From NCBI GenBank assembly GCA_024529925.1, contig JAFEUB010000910.1, positions 224,001 through 288,000 of the forward strand: a stretch of 64,000 nt of DNA. Direction: 5' to 3'. Each line of letters starts with the position of its first letter. The first letter of the stretch is position 1. The notes beneath the pieces are model-generated. The model saw only the letters and a program-made list of their open reading frames with translations, was not told where the DNA came from and searched no databases. The translations under genes and the position numbers were made by a program. This DNA is from Ophthalmolycus amberensis (taxonomy: Eukaryota > Chordata > Actinopteri > Perciformes > Zoarcidae). Below are positions 47,150-59,046 of the stretch, in pieces.

Positions 47150-48160
47150 GGGGAATGGAGTATGGAAAGTATGGGGATGTTTTACATTAAAGGGGAACTA
47201 ACTGGTGTCTAGCTGTCCTCTGTCCTTTCAAGCAAACATTTCTCAAAACTACAGTGTGTGATCATGGTAACGAAGGAACGTGTCACCCTGTGCAACATTG
47301 TGACTCACCGATGAGCATTTATTTTAATAGTTTTTGGACAGCAATTGAGCTTCATGGCACAGAGGAATAAAATACATCAGGCATTGACAACCCAGACAAC
47401 ACTGCACTTGGGAGTGGACTTCATCAAGAGCAATACAAACAGAGACTATCACCAGCCTTGTTCTTTTAAATCATAAACTGCCTTAAATTAATAATTTATT
47501 GTCCAGCTGAGGCAGGAAAATACAAACCCAAAAATGTCCACAAGGCATTAACAGAACAAAGACCTCTTAAAGCCGTTGCATTCGTACCTCGGGTATACAG
47601 CCTAGACTCTCATATTTAAGTTTACTGTTCTTTGTTTGACCACAATAAGTGCATTTGTAGATCCTTATTTTTGCCAGGGTTATTCTGTAGCATCGCCCAG
47701 AAGGGAGCAACTCAAACTAGAGGGGAAAGGGTTTTGTCATTGATGACAACAGGACTTTCCTGTGCACAGCTGTGCTGTAGACATCATCTAGTGGCTTTTG
47801 ATGGCGGCCTGCTATCCTCCCTGCTGTCTTAAAAACCGGTCAGCTTGATTCTATCTGAAGCCAAGTGCCCACAGAGATATTAATTACAAAGATGCTGGCT
47901 GACATACTTCTTTTTTTTTTTTAAACATCAAGACTGACCCCAAACCCCTAATTTAAAACACTCTCTGACAAACTTCCTTTGAAAAGCAGTGAGCTGGACT
48001 TGAACCGTTCTCCTAGCTTGGATACCCGAGCAGAACTTGATGACTTTTAGGTAGTTTTTGTTTTTTTCCAGTAGTCATGTGACCATCATATTGTAATCTT
48101 GCTTACATTATCACCTTGGATCACGAGCGGTGCCTTCACCAAACTTGGCGCTGCAGTGCT

Positions 48161-48909
48161 TTATTTTCCAATGTTGGGCCTCATAACCTCCATAATAGAT
48201 CTCAAGAGACGTGTTCTGACACAAAATAAATCCAGCAGAAGTGAACTGTTGTGGTCCTGGGAAACCTTCTGGATCAAATCTCGGAAACTGTCTTGTACCT
48301 TATAGTCGAGGAGGACAGGGCGAAGCGTTGTGCCGCTCGTTGAATTCGTCTGGGTTTCTAAACCGATGAGCGGAGCGATCGTGCATGAGCCGGGATCCTT
48401 ATGAAACAAAAACGTGCTGCAGCACGGCAAGCACTCTCGTCTGTCACCCATCATCGAACTTTCCCATCATATCCGACGGTTTTCCATGCATTCAACGAGC
48501 GCGGTGCTAAAGAGCGAGTCAAATGCTGAAAAAAAACAAAACAAAAAAGTCTTCTTTTCACATTTAGTAAAGCCCTGCAAAGATCTGATGGAGTTTATCT
48601 TTCTGATAATCGAATGCAACCCCAGATTTGGTACGATACTGTGACACAATTTGTTTCCCAATCAGCTTTGACATTGTCAAAAGCTGGATGTCATCAAGTT
48701 CACCTGGATCTGACTCTCTCGGCTTTCTTTGCTGTCTTTCTCGCCTGTGTGGGCAGGTAACACGGCCGCAGACTTCTGACTAGCTGCGAGAAACTTTTGC
48801 TGAACTTTGAATCAGTTTCACAGAGCTCTGATCCTAAGCCAACTTCCTTTTGCTCTCGGAAACCACAGGAGACAGAGAGGAGCCAGGCCACGCTGCACCT
48901 AATCAGCAC
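48161..48909 (-). pseudogene. Degenerate coding-like block, unknown family
   Basis: Three minus-strand open pieces follow one another: 48909-48700 (CETDSKFSKSFSQLVRSLRP, CYLPTQARKTAKKAE), about 48715-48575 (ELDDIQLLTMSKLIGKQIVS, QYRTKSGVAFDYQK, DKLHQIFAGLY then stop) and 48454-48161 (LLDYKVQDSFRDLIQKVSQD, VRTRLLRSIMEVMRPNIGK). Amino-acid composition looks protein-like rather than random, with stops and frame changes between pieces. No family was recognised. It could be a decayed transposon gene or a processed pseudogene; chance cannot be excluded. Confidence 0.35.
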
Positions 48910-49261
48910 AATTGATCGCTTCCATTGATGACGCCGGATAAATGATTATCAGTAAAGGATTTCTCAGGGACTTTGAGGCCGGCCATTCTATTCCTTACCG
49001 TTCCGTCATAGTTATTTGACTGATCCGTCCATTTAAGGCCAAGACAATATGTAAACATGTCTTCTTTGTGCTCAGCAAGTGAGAAGATGGTCCTGAAATC
49101 TTAAACTGATCTTTATTTTACTTTTTTTAAACCAAAAACAGAGAGTTGAAATGTGAAATGATTCTGAGAATATGGAGGTAAGTTCATGATTGTTACATGT
49201 ACTTAGATGATCTGTTGAACGTCTTCAGACAAAGCGAAACAGTTGAATTGTTGAATCTCAA

Positions 49262-49640
49262 CCAGCCGGCAACCTACGGTTATGAAAAGTGAAGCCAATG
49301 TGGAAGTGTCTTGAACTTGCATTCCCTCTAATGGCCATCAGGGGGCGACTCCTCTGGTTGCAGAAAGAAGTCTGATTGTATAGAAGTCTATGAGAAAACG
49401 ACTCTACTTCTCACTTGATGTATTCCCTCAGTAAACATTGTAAACATGAGTTTATGGTCTCAATATAGTTTCAAGTATTCTTCAATACAGCATGGTGTTC
49501 ATTTAGTATATTATGGTCCATTTTAGAGTAAAATAGACATTAAAGCAGGGTATGCGTTAGGGCGGGGCTACCTTGTGATTGACAGGTCGCTGCCCGAGGC
49601 AAGCCGTCGCTAAAGTCCTGGATGAAGGTGAAAACTTTAG
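49262..49640. repeat. Teleost interspersed repeat, copy 1
   Basis: It shares long near-identical blocks with 57705-57890: GTGAAGCCAATG, GAACTTGCATTC, CAGGGGGCGAC, GATTGTATAGAAGTCTATGA, TACTTCTCACTTGAT and CCTCAGTAAACATTGTAAAC. This copy runs on through GGGCGGGGCTACCTTGTGAT. The open frame starting at 49579 lies at its edge and is not credible as a gene. Confidence 0.75.
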
Positions 49641-50786
49641 GAGGTCATGGGACTGCTTTGTGGCTGATAGTGTCGCTGGGGATGATCTGGTTGTACTTTT
49701 GTTAAAGTTAAATGTTTATTTTGGTCGTTCTAAATATGTGCATTTATTTCAGGATATCTTATGACTTAAGGTAATGCTGTCTGTTCGTGTGTATTCAATT
49801 AAATAAAAACTTTAATTGTTAAAAAGAAATAGCTAGACTGGTTGCCAGTATCTTCAGTGAGAAGTGGGGCTCTGATGGAGTGTACGGCTGTTTAGTAGAT
49901 TTACATATTGTTTACATATTCTACACCATTAAAGATTTGGGACCTTTTGCTTTTTGTCAAAGGAATATAAAAGGGGTTCGTAGAGAGGCATGTTTTTACT
50001 TTCCATACCGGAACTCTGGTATTATATTGGTAATGTTCTGAACGATACCCAGCCTTACTTGTTTCCAATATATAAGTCTCTCCGTTACTAAAAATCGATT
50101 TGTACACTTCATTTATATCGTGTTGTAGGGACTCGTGTGTTGTCTCTAGCAGCTGTACCATCAGACTATATAGAAACAAAGTGAGAGCTGGCTCTCTTGC
50201 TCTTCCACTTTCTTACAGATTTACGAGAGGACGGACATGAAAAGAAGAAAAGACAATCTACCATCTACGCCACTTGCTCTTGTTCATTTTGAGCCCATTA
50301 GTTTCTGGCTGCAGCCCAATCCTTTTAATCATCCGCTATTCCCCAGAGCCCTCTGGACAACTCTGGTATACGTCTAAATTATGGCAAGAAAAGCTGCCGT
50401 GCTCCCGGTTTGACTTGAAGTGTTTGTAAAAGATGTCGAGTACGGGAAGAGGTGTGTGTGTGTGTGTGCGGGGTCACAAACACGTATGGACTTTCATTTG
50501 AAGAAATCAAGAGTTCAGTTCAAACCCACCATCGCGTTGGGAGAGCGCTGCATCTCCGCTGGTGTGTCATCTGATGCTAATTATCAGGCAACAGACTGGA
50601 ACCTGGCACTTACTCTGATGTTATTTCAATCCCTGACTGACAAACGCAGACACACACACACACACACACTGTGAGAAAAGTACTAGCTGCAGATCTGTTC
50701 CCATGGTAACACGGACCAATAGATCTCAGCTATTGACTGAGGATGAAGATCTCTGTAGACCTACAGCAAAAGAAAAAAACACCACC

Positions 50787-50814
50787 TACACACACACACA
50801 CACACACACACACA
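50787..50814. repeat. (CA)n microsatellite
   Basis: A CA run of about 28 bases, followed by shorter CA runs to 50870. Confidence 0.95.
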
Positions 50815-52899
50815 TATGTGCCGGCGGACTGTGACGCTCACACACACACATCCATAACACACACACACACATACCGGCTAGGCGTCAGCCTCCAAAACAT
50901 CCTTTTTTTTGTGTGTTATTAATGGAGACGGAGAAAATAATACAATAGAAATGTTTTCAATCTAAAAAGACCTGAAACAGCTGAATGCTTGAGGTAACGG
51001 AGAGGAAGTCAAACCTCCCCGAGCCGTGCCATGGAAGGGCTCGCTCTTAAATGGCACAGCAGCATGATATGAAAGAGGATGTGTGTGTGTGTGTGGGGGG
51101 GGGGGCAGTACGCTCAGGGGGAGGGTGGGCAGATGAACTGTCTTTTTTTTCCCAAATAATTTGGCAGTCATCTCCGTGTTCTGCATCGCTGCTTTGATTC
51201 GCGCGTTTAATACATTTCTTTCAAATCACACCCTGTGTGGCGGCGCCATTTGTGTCAGATCGAGGAGCCGGTGTTTCGTCGTTTACCAATCTCAGAGTTA
51301 ATAAGAAAGATTGCCCGTGGCGGTCTTCTTCTTCCGACTAGTTAGCCGGTCAATCACTTTGACACTTATCAAATATTAAAACCGCAGAAAGCAAACAGAG
51401 CAGCCAGCAAACCGCTGAGCAGTTTAATAGCACATGTGATGTTTGATTTTGTTTGTCAAATGAGAGGGATGGTTTTGAAGGCTTGTTATTCTGAAAGAGT
51501 ATTTGTGGACGCCGTGTTCAGACAGGACACTTTGTCGTGTGGTGCCAAATTATGTCCATTAAACCAAATTATGTCTGTGGGTAAAAGAGCAATCTCAGTG
51601 CTACTATGGGATTTTCAAATGTCCCACATGAATAGATACATTGAAGCAGTGAGGAGAAGAAACCTGAAACCTGATAGCCGCTTGTCACTTCATTGCCACC
51701 GCATATTGCATAACACTTGTGAAATATGATATTTAGCAATCTTGACATGAAGCATATTCACTAAAATGTGATGTTGCTCTATGGTGAAATAAAAGGAGAA
51801 CGGTTTTTTTAATCTTCTTTTTATTATTATTAGTTGTCTAGTGACAGCTGAGGTACGTATACGGGGCTGTATGTTTGTGTTGTTTTGGTTTTATTGGATC
51901 ATTACTTTGTTATTGGGGAAATAAAGCAAATAGATCATCTAAAACAACCTCCGCAGCGCCATGCATGTCTCACACTGAAAACCTTTCCACAGCTGTCTGG
52001 CGAAATGTCCCCGAGTAAAAAAATACAAATAAAACTCAGTCATTGTTCCTGGAAAGAGACATTTGAGGTTTTTTAAATGTCATCTTCAGTGCAGCCAGCG
52101 CCGGCATTGAAATTCCATTCACATCCCGTCTGAGAGGCCAATATCTCCAAACCTCTGCAATTGCATAATCCAAACTTTAAACTATATCTTAATGAAAAAT
52201 GTACATTTGAGTGAATTGATCTTTGATAGCCAGTTGCATCAATGGATTCCAAATAAATGTATTTAAATCTCGATTTTGTGGATGTCTGCTTCTTCTATTC
52301 TACATGTATTACAGCTGAATTCATACTTGACTCTCCTTGATTTTAATTTGTTTTAGAACGTGTCAAAACATATCTAAATGGAGGCACACTTGACATCGTC
52401 ATGGCTTCCTCCAAAGTTTAACCAGCTCAAAATGAAATGACAAACAGTGATTCCTCTGCATTTATCGAGGTTGAGGTGTATGCAGCCATAAAGCTCAGTT
52501 AAGCACCTTCCAGTGCTTTGAAAAAAAAGCATTATAAGCTCCTTTCAAAAACCTGAATCAAATAAAAAAGGCTAAATCTTTTTTTTTTTAAAGGGAACAA
52601 AAATATAAATTGTTTTTTGTTGTCTGTATTCTATTAAAATTATAAAAATGTTTACTAAATTATAAAAATGCCCTGTCCTCTTTAAGAGCTGCAGTCAAAG
52701 CAATGTGCCTGAGATATGGAGCCGTCTCTGCTGCTGCTATTTTTATGTTTTCCTCGGGTGGCTGTGAAGACACGGAGGTCGTAAATTATTGATCTGTGCC
52801 CGACTATGAAACGTCCCATATGGATCTCGTTCGAGGTTGACGACCTCGGGGCTCAATGCTCCATGAATGAATGAAAAGTGCCCTCCTTTAATGCAAAGA

Positions 52900-53660
52900 A
52901 ACGTCCGCGGTGAGGAGCGCGCTGTGGCGCGGCGCGGTCCGCCGTGCGCTCCGGGGACGTGACATCGGTTGGGGCCCGTGTTGCTACAACACCGATTCAT
53001 TAAACACAACACCGGACATTAAGTGCAGTCAGAACATCAATCCCAGCATCCACCAAGCGCATCAAAATGACAGCCACATCTTACACAACACAGCTGCTTA
53101 GGCAGCTCCATTAACCACCAATCTTCTCATAAACTGGCTAATAAAGAACCGCAATATTAATATGATACATCAAACCAGATTGAGACTGGAACGGGAGTCA
53201 AGTCATGTAGCGTTTATGTGTTTTGTTTGTATGATTATAAGGAATAAAGGAGCACTCTTACAGGTTGGATAATAAAGACACAGCATCGGTGTCTTACCGT
53301 CAGCGGCCAAAGAGCTCTGCAGCATCAGCATCAGCACCGCGCCGACGGTCACCAAGCGCCGGGCCAGCATCCCGTCCGGCGCTCGCGTCCTCTTCCCGTT
53401 CCTCGGCGAACAGACGGCCGCCGTACCCGCACCCAGGGTCCATGCCGCCGGAGAGGAAGAGCGGGGGTCCCCCGTGTTATTCACCCCTCCAACCCTGGGG
53501 CCGCTGCCGGAGAGGAGCGCATGTTTTGGAGCCATCGGTCAACCAATTAATCCCGAGCGGAGAACGTCTAACGGCGCTGCTGCGGCGAGCGGCATCCGAA
53601 CAACCTGCCCCCGGTGCGGACAAGCGGGGCTCCGCTCTCCATGAGCCCGCTGGAGGCCTG
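52900..53660. promoter_or_regulatory. kiaa1549l: CpG-rich region around KIAA1549L exon 1
   Basis: CpG dinucleotides are dense at 52900-52980 and especially at 53290-53660, unlike the AT-rich surroundings, and cover the start codon and the presumed 5' UTR. This is what a CpG-island promoter looks like. No TATA box was identified, and the transcription start site cannot be fixed. Confidence 0.55.
53298..53370 (-). CDS. kiaa1549l: KIAA1549L exon 1, signal peptide
   Basis: From the ATG at 53370 the exon reads MLARRLVTVGAVLMLMLQSS then LAAD plus one base, ending at GTAAGA. It is a classical signal peptide: Arg pair, hydrophobic core, small residues before the likely cleavage. The Ala codon is completed by exon 2. 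An in-frame ATG at 53535 would add 55 residues before the signal sequence (start MAPKHALLSGSGPRVGG); a buried signal is less likely, so the downstream Met was chosen. It has G at -3 but C at +4, a moderate context. Confidence 0.8.
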
Positions 53661-55029
53661 CGGGGATCGACACGCAAACAAAGATTTTTTTTGTTTTATT
53701 GTTCCTCCCGCGTCTCACTGTTTCTGTTTCTGTGCGTGGAGTCCGATGTCCCTACTGCGACCGCAGAGCGCTCCTCATCTCCGCTGCCTGCTGCGTCAAT
53801 ACACGGAAACGATACCGGAAAACAGTTTATGCTGCCTTCAAAATAAAAGCGTTGAATTCGCATCCCACTGATATAGTGATACAAATCTAAATAGATAAAA
53901 TGACTCCGGCAGAAGCTGTTGCTCGACTGTTGTGGGTGGGTAGAAACTTATTTTCATTCTACCATGATACCATGACGTCAGAGGTTATACCTAAACGTAT
54001 TAAGCTCAACAGGGTTTTTGACGTGTTGTTAAAGACCCATGGTTCCTGCTCAGATGTTTCATGTCGGGCTTATTGGTAGTGACTGAGTATCATGATCTCA
54101 TCAGTTTATTTGCCTCCACGTCCTGCAAATGTGTTAATCCCAATTAGTAAACTAAGATTAGCATTGTAAAATGCAATGGTATTAGCTGGTGTCTAAACCA
54201 GGTGTTTAGTGGGACGCTGCACCCTGAGGTAAAATGGTACGAATATTACATATTATGTTACATTTAGTCCAAGTAGTCATTAGCATCCATTTCACAGCTA
54301 ACGCACAACTCTTTCTATGTGTTCTCTTAATACAGTTTTGTTCAGTGAAGGGCTTTAATTATTCAGTGGCAAGACAATTTGTTAAATATATTTTTAAATG
54401 GGTAAACTACCTTACTTCCGGTTTTGTTTCGGCTAGCTTGACGAAAGCTTCTAGCAGGTAGATACAGCTCGCGCTGCGTGTTTTGGTGTAATTACGGTGA
54501 AGATGACATGGGACAAACGGGTCACAACGGTCCGACTAATCCCCCACCGCAAAAAAATTTAATAAAAACCAACTTGTGTATTTTTCTCCTCTTTAATGAG
54601 TCGTAGCGTGAAGCCAGCTGCATCAGTAAAGGACCAAAATATCGGGGGCAGTGACGCCAGCGCTGCTCTGCTGTTTTTGGCAGATCTGAGACCAGCAGGA
54701 GGCACGCGGCCCCTGGTGGGAGCTGAGGGCAGAGTCCCCACTGCCTGCACGCACAGTCACAGGAGTCCACACAGGGAACTATACCCGTTACCATAGGGAG
54801 TCCAATTTACGGTAAAAAGTAAATGAAGAAATAATGGTGAAATCATTATTTTGCCGCTGACACAAAGAGTCAGTCAGGGCGCCATTTTTTCGAAACAATT
54901 GCAGATATTTCTGGAGTATCTGTGCTCCACTGTCTTGCCTTTGACCGATGTTCAACCCAATCTTTATTAGGTGGGGCAACACACGCTGGTTTGCTCAAGC
55001 TCATTGCTTTGAGCGCACAGTAACACAGA

Positions 55030-57100
55030 ACGATGTTAGCCATGGAAATATACTGTTTAAATCTGGTCTAAGCGTGAACGTCTTTTCAACGTCTACAAAT
55101 AGTAGGCGAAAAAACTTTCACTTTTGAACCAATTCTGAACGTCTTTTCAACGTCGGGCATAGACATCTTTTAAACGTCTTTTGAACCAAAAAATGCTCAC
55201 TGGGTAGTTGTAATGAATAAATATATTTTAAAATCAAGTACATTTCTCTGGCATTTATAGTTTTCTACTGTACCGAAACGTACCGAACCGTGGCTCCACT
55301 GTATCGTACCGAACCGTGAATTTTGTGAACCGTTACACCCCTATAAAACAGTCAAAACATGTTTTCAAAAAGTTTGTATCACTACAACCAAGAGAGACCC
55401 TTGAGCATACGGTCATGAATGGGCACATAAATCGGGTGTCTGATAGGTCCAGTATTAGCCTCCGCAAGATTAGCCGCAAACAGACAGACTCAGAGATGCA
55501 CGCGTCCAAATACATAATCTCTTGGCGTAGATCATAAGGTTTCTCTCCCTGTAGCTGTCTGAACGAGGCCACCACATTCAGTCTTTTCAGTGTGTGACTG
55601 CGATAAAGGTGACCTGTCGATGTCTTAAGTGTACTCGAGGACATAACTTTGAAGAGGTAACTGTAAAATACAGTTAAACGTGATTTGCAATACTATCATT
55701 TTTCGTCCTCTACATTGTGCTAATACTAATATATCATGATTTAGAGGCTTACTAAGAAACCACATCCACATTTATCAGTTGAAAGCCAGTATTGGACATC
55801 ACGTTGATATCTGGTCTAAACGTGAGCGTTGAATCAACGTCTACAAATAGTCGGCTAAAAACCTTTCACTTTTCACCGTGTTTTAACCGTGTATTCAACC
55901 TCACCGTGTTTTAACCGTGTATTCAACGCCGAAATGCTTATAGTCCTTCTGGGTATATAACACATCAACAGTTTCCACTTACAGGACAAAATACCAAGTG
56001 ACACAGCAACAGTTAATTTGTATTTATTAAAGCACAATATAAATATAACAATGTTCTTTATATAAAAACATAATCTCCTTTTCCTTCTTTAAATGTCGTT
56101 TTCAAAGCCACACAGGAGCCTGTTTCAGGAGATCTGCCATATTTTCAAGCTGGACATCTGTAAATAAAACAAGTATTAAAAAACATATTGACTTAGACCA
56201 GTTTTGAACCTCTTCACCGGAGACCATAGATGTCTTTTAAACGTGTCTTCAACGGAACGATGCTGACCTGGATATTACACAATATTGTTTATATATTGCC
56301 ATAACCCAAACAACAATGTTTTGACCATGATCTATTAACGTTAGTACAGTACATTAACTAACACACATGTCTACTGTTTACTGTTTAGGTTTACTGTTCG
56401 CAACATGCTAACGCTACATGCTAACAAGCTAGCAGCCTCGCCCGCATGATGAGCATAACATGATAGTAATGGTATGGTAATGATATTTCGGTTTGCAATA
56501 CTGGAATAAAGTAGTTCAAGTACTTACAGAGTACGTCGTTAGCGTGAAGCCTCGTTTATTCCATCAGCTCGTTCAATTCCTCATCACTCAGTAAGAGCTA
56601 GCTAGCTCAAACCTTGTCGTGTTTCCAGTCATCTCTAACTCAGAAAAATGCAGAGTCCGTGAGCATTCGTATTCCAGCAGGAAACACAGAGTTGTATTTT
56701 AGTGAACATATACAGACATAATGTGCTCTGCTCTCATTATGATGTCCTGTGAGCTTCTTGTGGACAGCACACAGTCTATAGTTCCATATTTACGACGTTT
56801 TATATGAGACATTGAATGCGTTGAAATGACGTCTTCGTGTAGACCACATATGAACGGACAGCGTAATATGATTTTGGAGAAATACGTTTAAAGTAACCAA
56901 AATCGCGTCTCTTTCAACCTACAACTGAACAAACCATCAATATTTTAAAACAAATTGGTGTTTTGTAACACGTTGATATTGTAACCGTAATTTAGCCGGT
57001 TCAAAAGACGGTTAAAATACGTCTTAGACGTTCAGACCCCATATCAACGCTTTTTCAACCAGAAATCAACGTTGAAATCTGGGTTAGTGCTCACTGGGTA
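55030..57100. repeat. Cluster of ACGTT-motif repeats, unclassified element(s)
   Basis: Related blocks occur near 55068-55206, 55810-55945, 56190-56275 and 57005-57100. They share CTGGTCTAARCGTGARCGT, CAACGTCTACAAATAGT, TTTCACTTTT and CAACGTTGAAATCTGGGTT motifs. The 13-mer TGCTCACTGGGTA ends the block at 55194-55206 and again at 57088-57100. Such organisation suggests a DNA element with repeated subterminal motifs, or nested copies. No transposase frame was recognised. Confidence 0.6.
55262..55345 (-). repeat. hAT-like end remnant, copy 2
   Basis: Read on the minus strand: GGGGTGTAACGGTTCACAAA, then CACGGTTCGGTACGATAC and CACGGTTCGGTACG. It is the common teleost hAT terminus and lies in the same orientation as 57355-57432. 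Confidence 0.55.
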
Positions 57101-57354
57101 ACATCATAAAGTTATTCTTTGACTTTGAACAATGATGGAACTATACCTGAGTGACCCATCTTCTGGGGTGTCTTCTTAGCAATACATAAGCATAAAAAAC
57201 AAAAACTGCTCCTTAATGTTATGTAGTATTGTTACTTACATCTTGTATTGTTACTTACATCTTGCAAAAGAGATTTTTAATCTCAATGGGACTACCTGGT
57301 TAAATAAAGGTTTTTTAAAAAAAAAGATTTTTTTATTTTTTTTTTATTCAAACG

Positions 57355-57432
57355 TATTCGGTTCGTCATGCGTACCGAACCGTGAGCCTCGTACCGAACG
57401 GTTCAATACGAATACGCGTATCGTTACACCCC
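57355..57432 (-). repeat. hAT-like end remnant, copy 3
   Basis: On the minus strand: GGGGTGTAACGATACGCGTA, TTGAACCGTTCGGTACG and CACGGTTCGGTACGCATG. Same orientation as copy 2, so the two are not the opposite ends of one element. Confidence 0.55.
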
Positions 57433-57704
57433 TTATAACGTCATTGACGGCTAACCCCTCGTCACTCTGGGTGGTAGTGGACTGCTTCAGTTTGGACTCG
57501 TTTTTTCCGCTATGGATTTCAAATTGTTCCTCTCTTGATTTGCACAGCTAGATTAGACAATTGCATGTAGCCTATGTATGCATGCGTGCGTGCAAGTATA
57601 TCGCCTTGCAAATGACAAGCTGAACTGAGCACAGACTATAACGGAGCGTGTTTTCTTATGTCGGTAGGAGGAGAGCTAGTTAGCAGTTAGCAGCTGGTGG
57701 CGGT

Positions 57705-58040
57705 CAAGCGGCAACCTCCGGTTCTGCCGAGTGAAGCCAATGCGGCAGTGTCTTAAAACTTGCATTCTCTCTACTGTCCAGCAGGGGGTTGCAAAAAGAA
57801 ATCAGATTGTATAGAAGTCTATGAGAAAATTACTTTACTTCTCACTTGATTTATTACCTCAGTAAACATTGTAAACATGAATTTATGGTCTCATGCAAAA
57901 AAAAAAAGAACACGCCAACGGCCGGAAACCAAGACTGCGACGGCAATTGCCGTAGTCGAGACTTCAGACCGGCAGTCCACAAACCAATGGGTGACGTCAC
58001 GATGACTACGTCCACTTCTCATATATGGTCTATGGTGGGA
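57705..58040. repeat. Teleost interspersed repeat, copy 2
   Basis: This copy is near-identical in blocks to 49262-49640 (GTGAAGCCAATG, GATTGTATAGAAGTCTATGA, CCTCAGTAAACATTGTAAAC). It then continues with GGGTGACGTCACGATGACTA and TATGGTCTATGG, a common extension of this repeat in fish. Confidence 0.7.
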
Positions 58041-59046
58041 GTGCTACGTGGGTTTGACTAACAGCTAACGGAACTAAACACACAGCAGGACTGACCGTTT
58101 CTGTTCAGAGGAAGCATTAAATGGTCAACATAAGACGTTAGACAGTGAATTGCAGTTTAGCTGCACGGAGACGGTCTACTGAGTACACTGTCCTAGTTGA
58201 TCAAATGTTTCAATATTACCAACATACTTGTTGCATTAGCGTTTGCTCTTCCACACCGCCGTGTGGAAGTGAATGCTTGTTGGTTCCCAATCAAACAGTA
58301 ATACCCGTACAGGACACTTATTCCAATAAAGACAACACTGACTGAAGCAAAAGATTTTTTTTTCTTTAATTCAAAGTGAATCTTGACATAGTACACCATC
58401 AATTCATAATTTGACACTCACCAATAAGAGTCACCAAGAAGGAACCCGTTTTTTGTGACAAGGTACATAAGGCTTGGTCACATTGAAACTCACTGAGAAC
58501 TAGAGGGGAAAGAAAACTACCGCTAACTGGTAAGACACACATTATCACATCCAAACAATAATCATTTTCCCAGTCCTCATATTGTTGTATATTGCACAGT
58601 GCAGTTTGCTACATGTCAAACTAGTGTAGCATTTAAGAATGAAAAATAAAAAATCAAATAAAATCATAAAGCCACACAGATCTACGCATACTTAGAACAG
58701 TAACAGTTTTCAATTTAGCAACCGTGTCTACAATTTGTGACTAAATACAATAATTGTCAACCTGATAATTAGATCGTTGTGGTACAAAATTTCGCACGTT
58801 ATTCCTCAGCCCAGTACTCAAATCAGATGTCCAGACCCACGCGTTTTGTCACATGAGGGCCCAGTAGAAGCAAGCCTTATTATTTTTAAAAATCTGAAAT
58901 ATTTCCTTGTTTATTGCCATATCCAAATAAATCCCGATATGTTTTAGAAGTCCTAAGGCCTGCTTTGTAACTTAAGGCTGCTGGTTGAGATTTAGATCCG
59001 GGACTGTGTGACCCTCTGGTGGGGTCTTCGGGGTTAATCCGAGGTT

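Larger units (their letters stand above)
14863..53297 (-). other. kiaa1549l: KIAA1549L intron 1, 38.4 kb
   Basis: Phase 1 of exon 1 fits exon 2 directly, so no intervening coding exon is needed. The intron holds most of the mobile elements and microsatellites listed separately. Long stretches without a recognised feature are 14863-16700, 21211-23640, 24246-26150, 27871-31200, 31602-33150, 34030-35840, 36190-38430, 39200-41190, 42470-43170, 43210-44540, 45134-46220, 47150-48160, 49650-50780 and 50815-52900. These hold AT-rich sequence, short CA runs and unclassified repeats. Alternative first exons or enhancers cannot be excluded by eye. Confidence 0.8.
1..53535 (-). other. kiaa1549l: KIAA1549L (UPF0606) gene, 5' part: exons 1-7
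   Basis: Gene-level entry. Seven minus-strand coding exons (53298-53370, 14131-14862, 10896-11744, 10245-10360, 6429-6651, 4507-4640, 3576-3744) join in a single open frame with GT/AG borders; phases run 1,1,1,0,1,0,1. They encode about 765 residues: signal peptide, Ser/Thr-rich glycosylated-looking stretch, then the conserved ectodomain of the KIAA1549 family. KIAA1549-family proteins are predicted single-pass membrane proteins of poorly known function; the human paralogue KIAA1549 is known mainly as a fusion partner of BRAF. The transmembrane and cytoplasmic exons are not in the window, so the gene continues past position 1. Choice of the L paralogue rests on HIPK3 lying just upstream in the same orientation. 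Teleosts may carry duplicate copies, so the a/b suffix is undecided. Confidence 0.9.
53536..58350. other. Intergenic region between KIAA1549L and HIPK3
   Basis: This holds the presumed KIAA1549L promoter and 5' UTR at its left edge, unremarkable sequence to about 55.0 kb, an unclassified repeat cluster (55030-57100), two hAT-like ends, a teleost interspersed repeat (57705-58040) and a small hairpin (58248-58269). The GC-richer stretch 54560-54800 has no recognised gene. Confidence 0.6.

Noticed and set aside
49579..49764. Small plus-strand open frame MTGRCPRQAV
   Set aside because: It overlaps the end of an interspersed repeat, with no other support.
55262..57432. One hAT element bounded by the two GTGTAACG ends
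   Set aside because: The two ends are in the same orientation, so they cannot be opposite termini of a single element.
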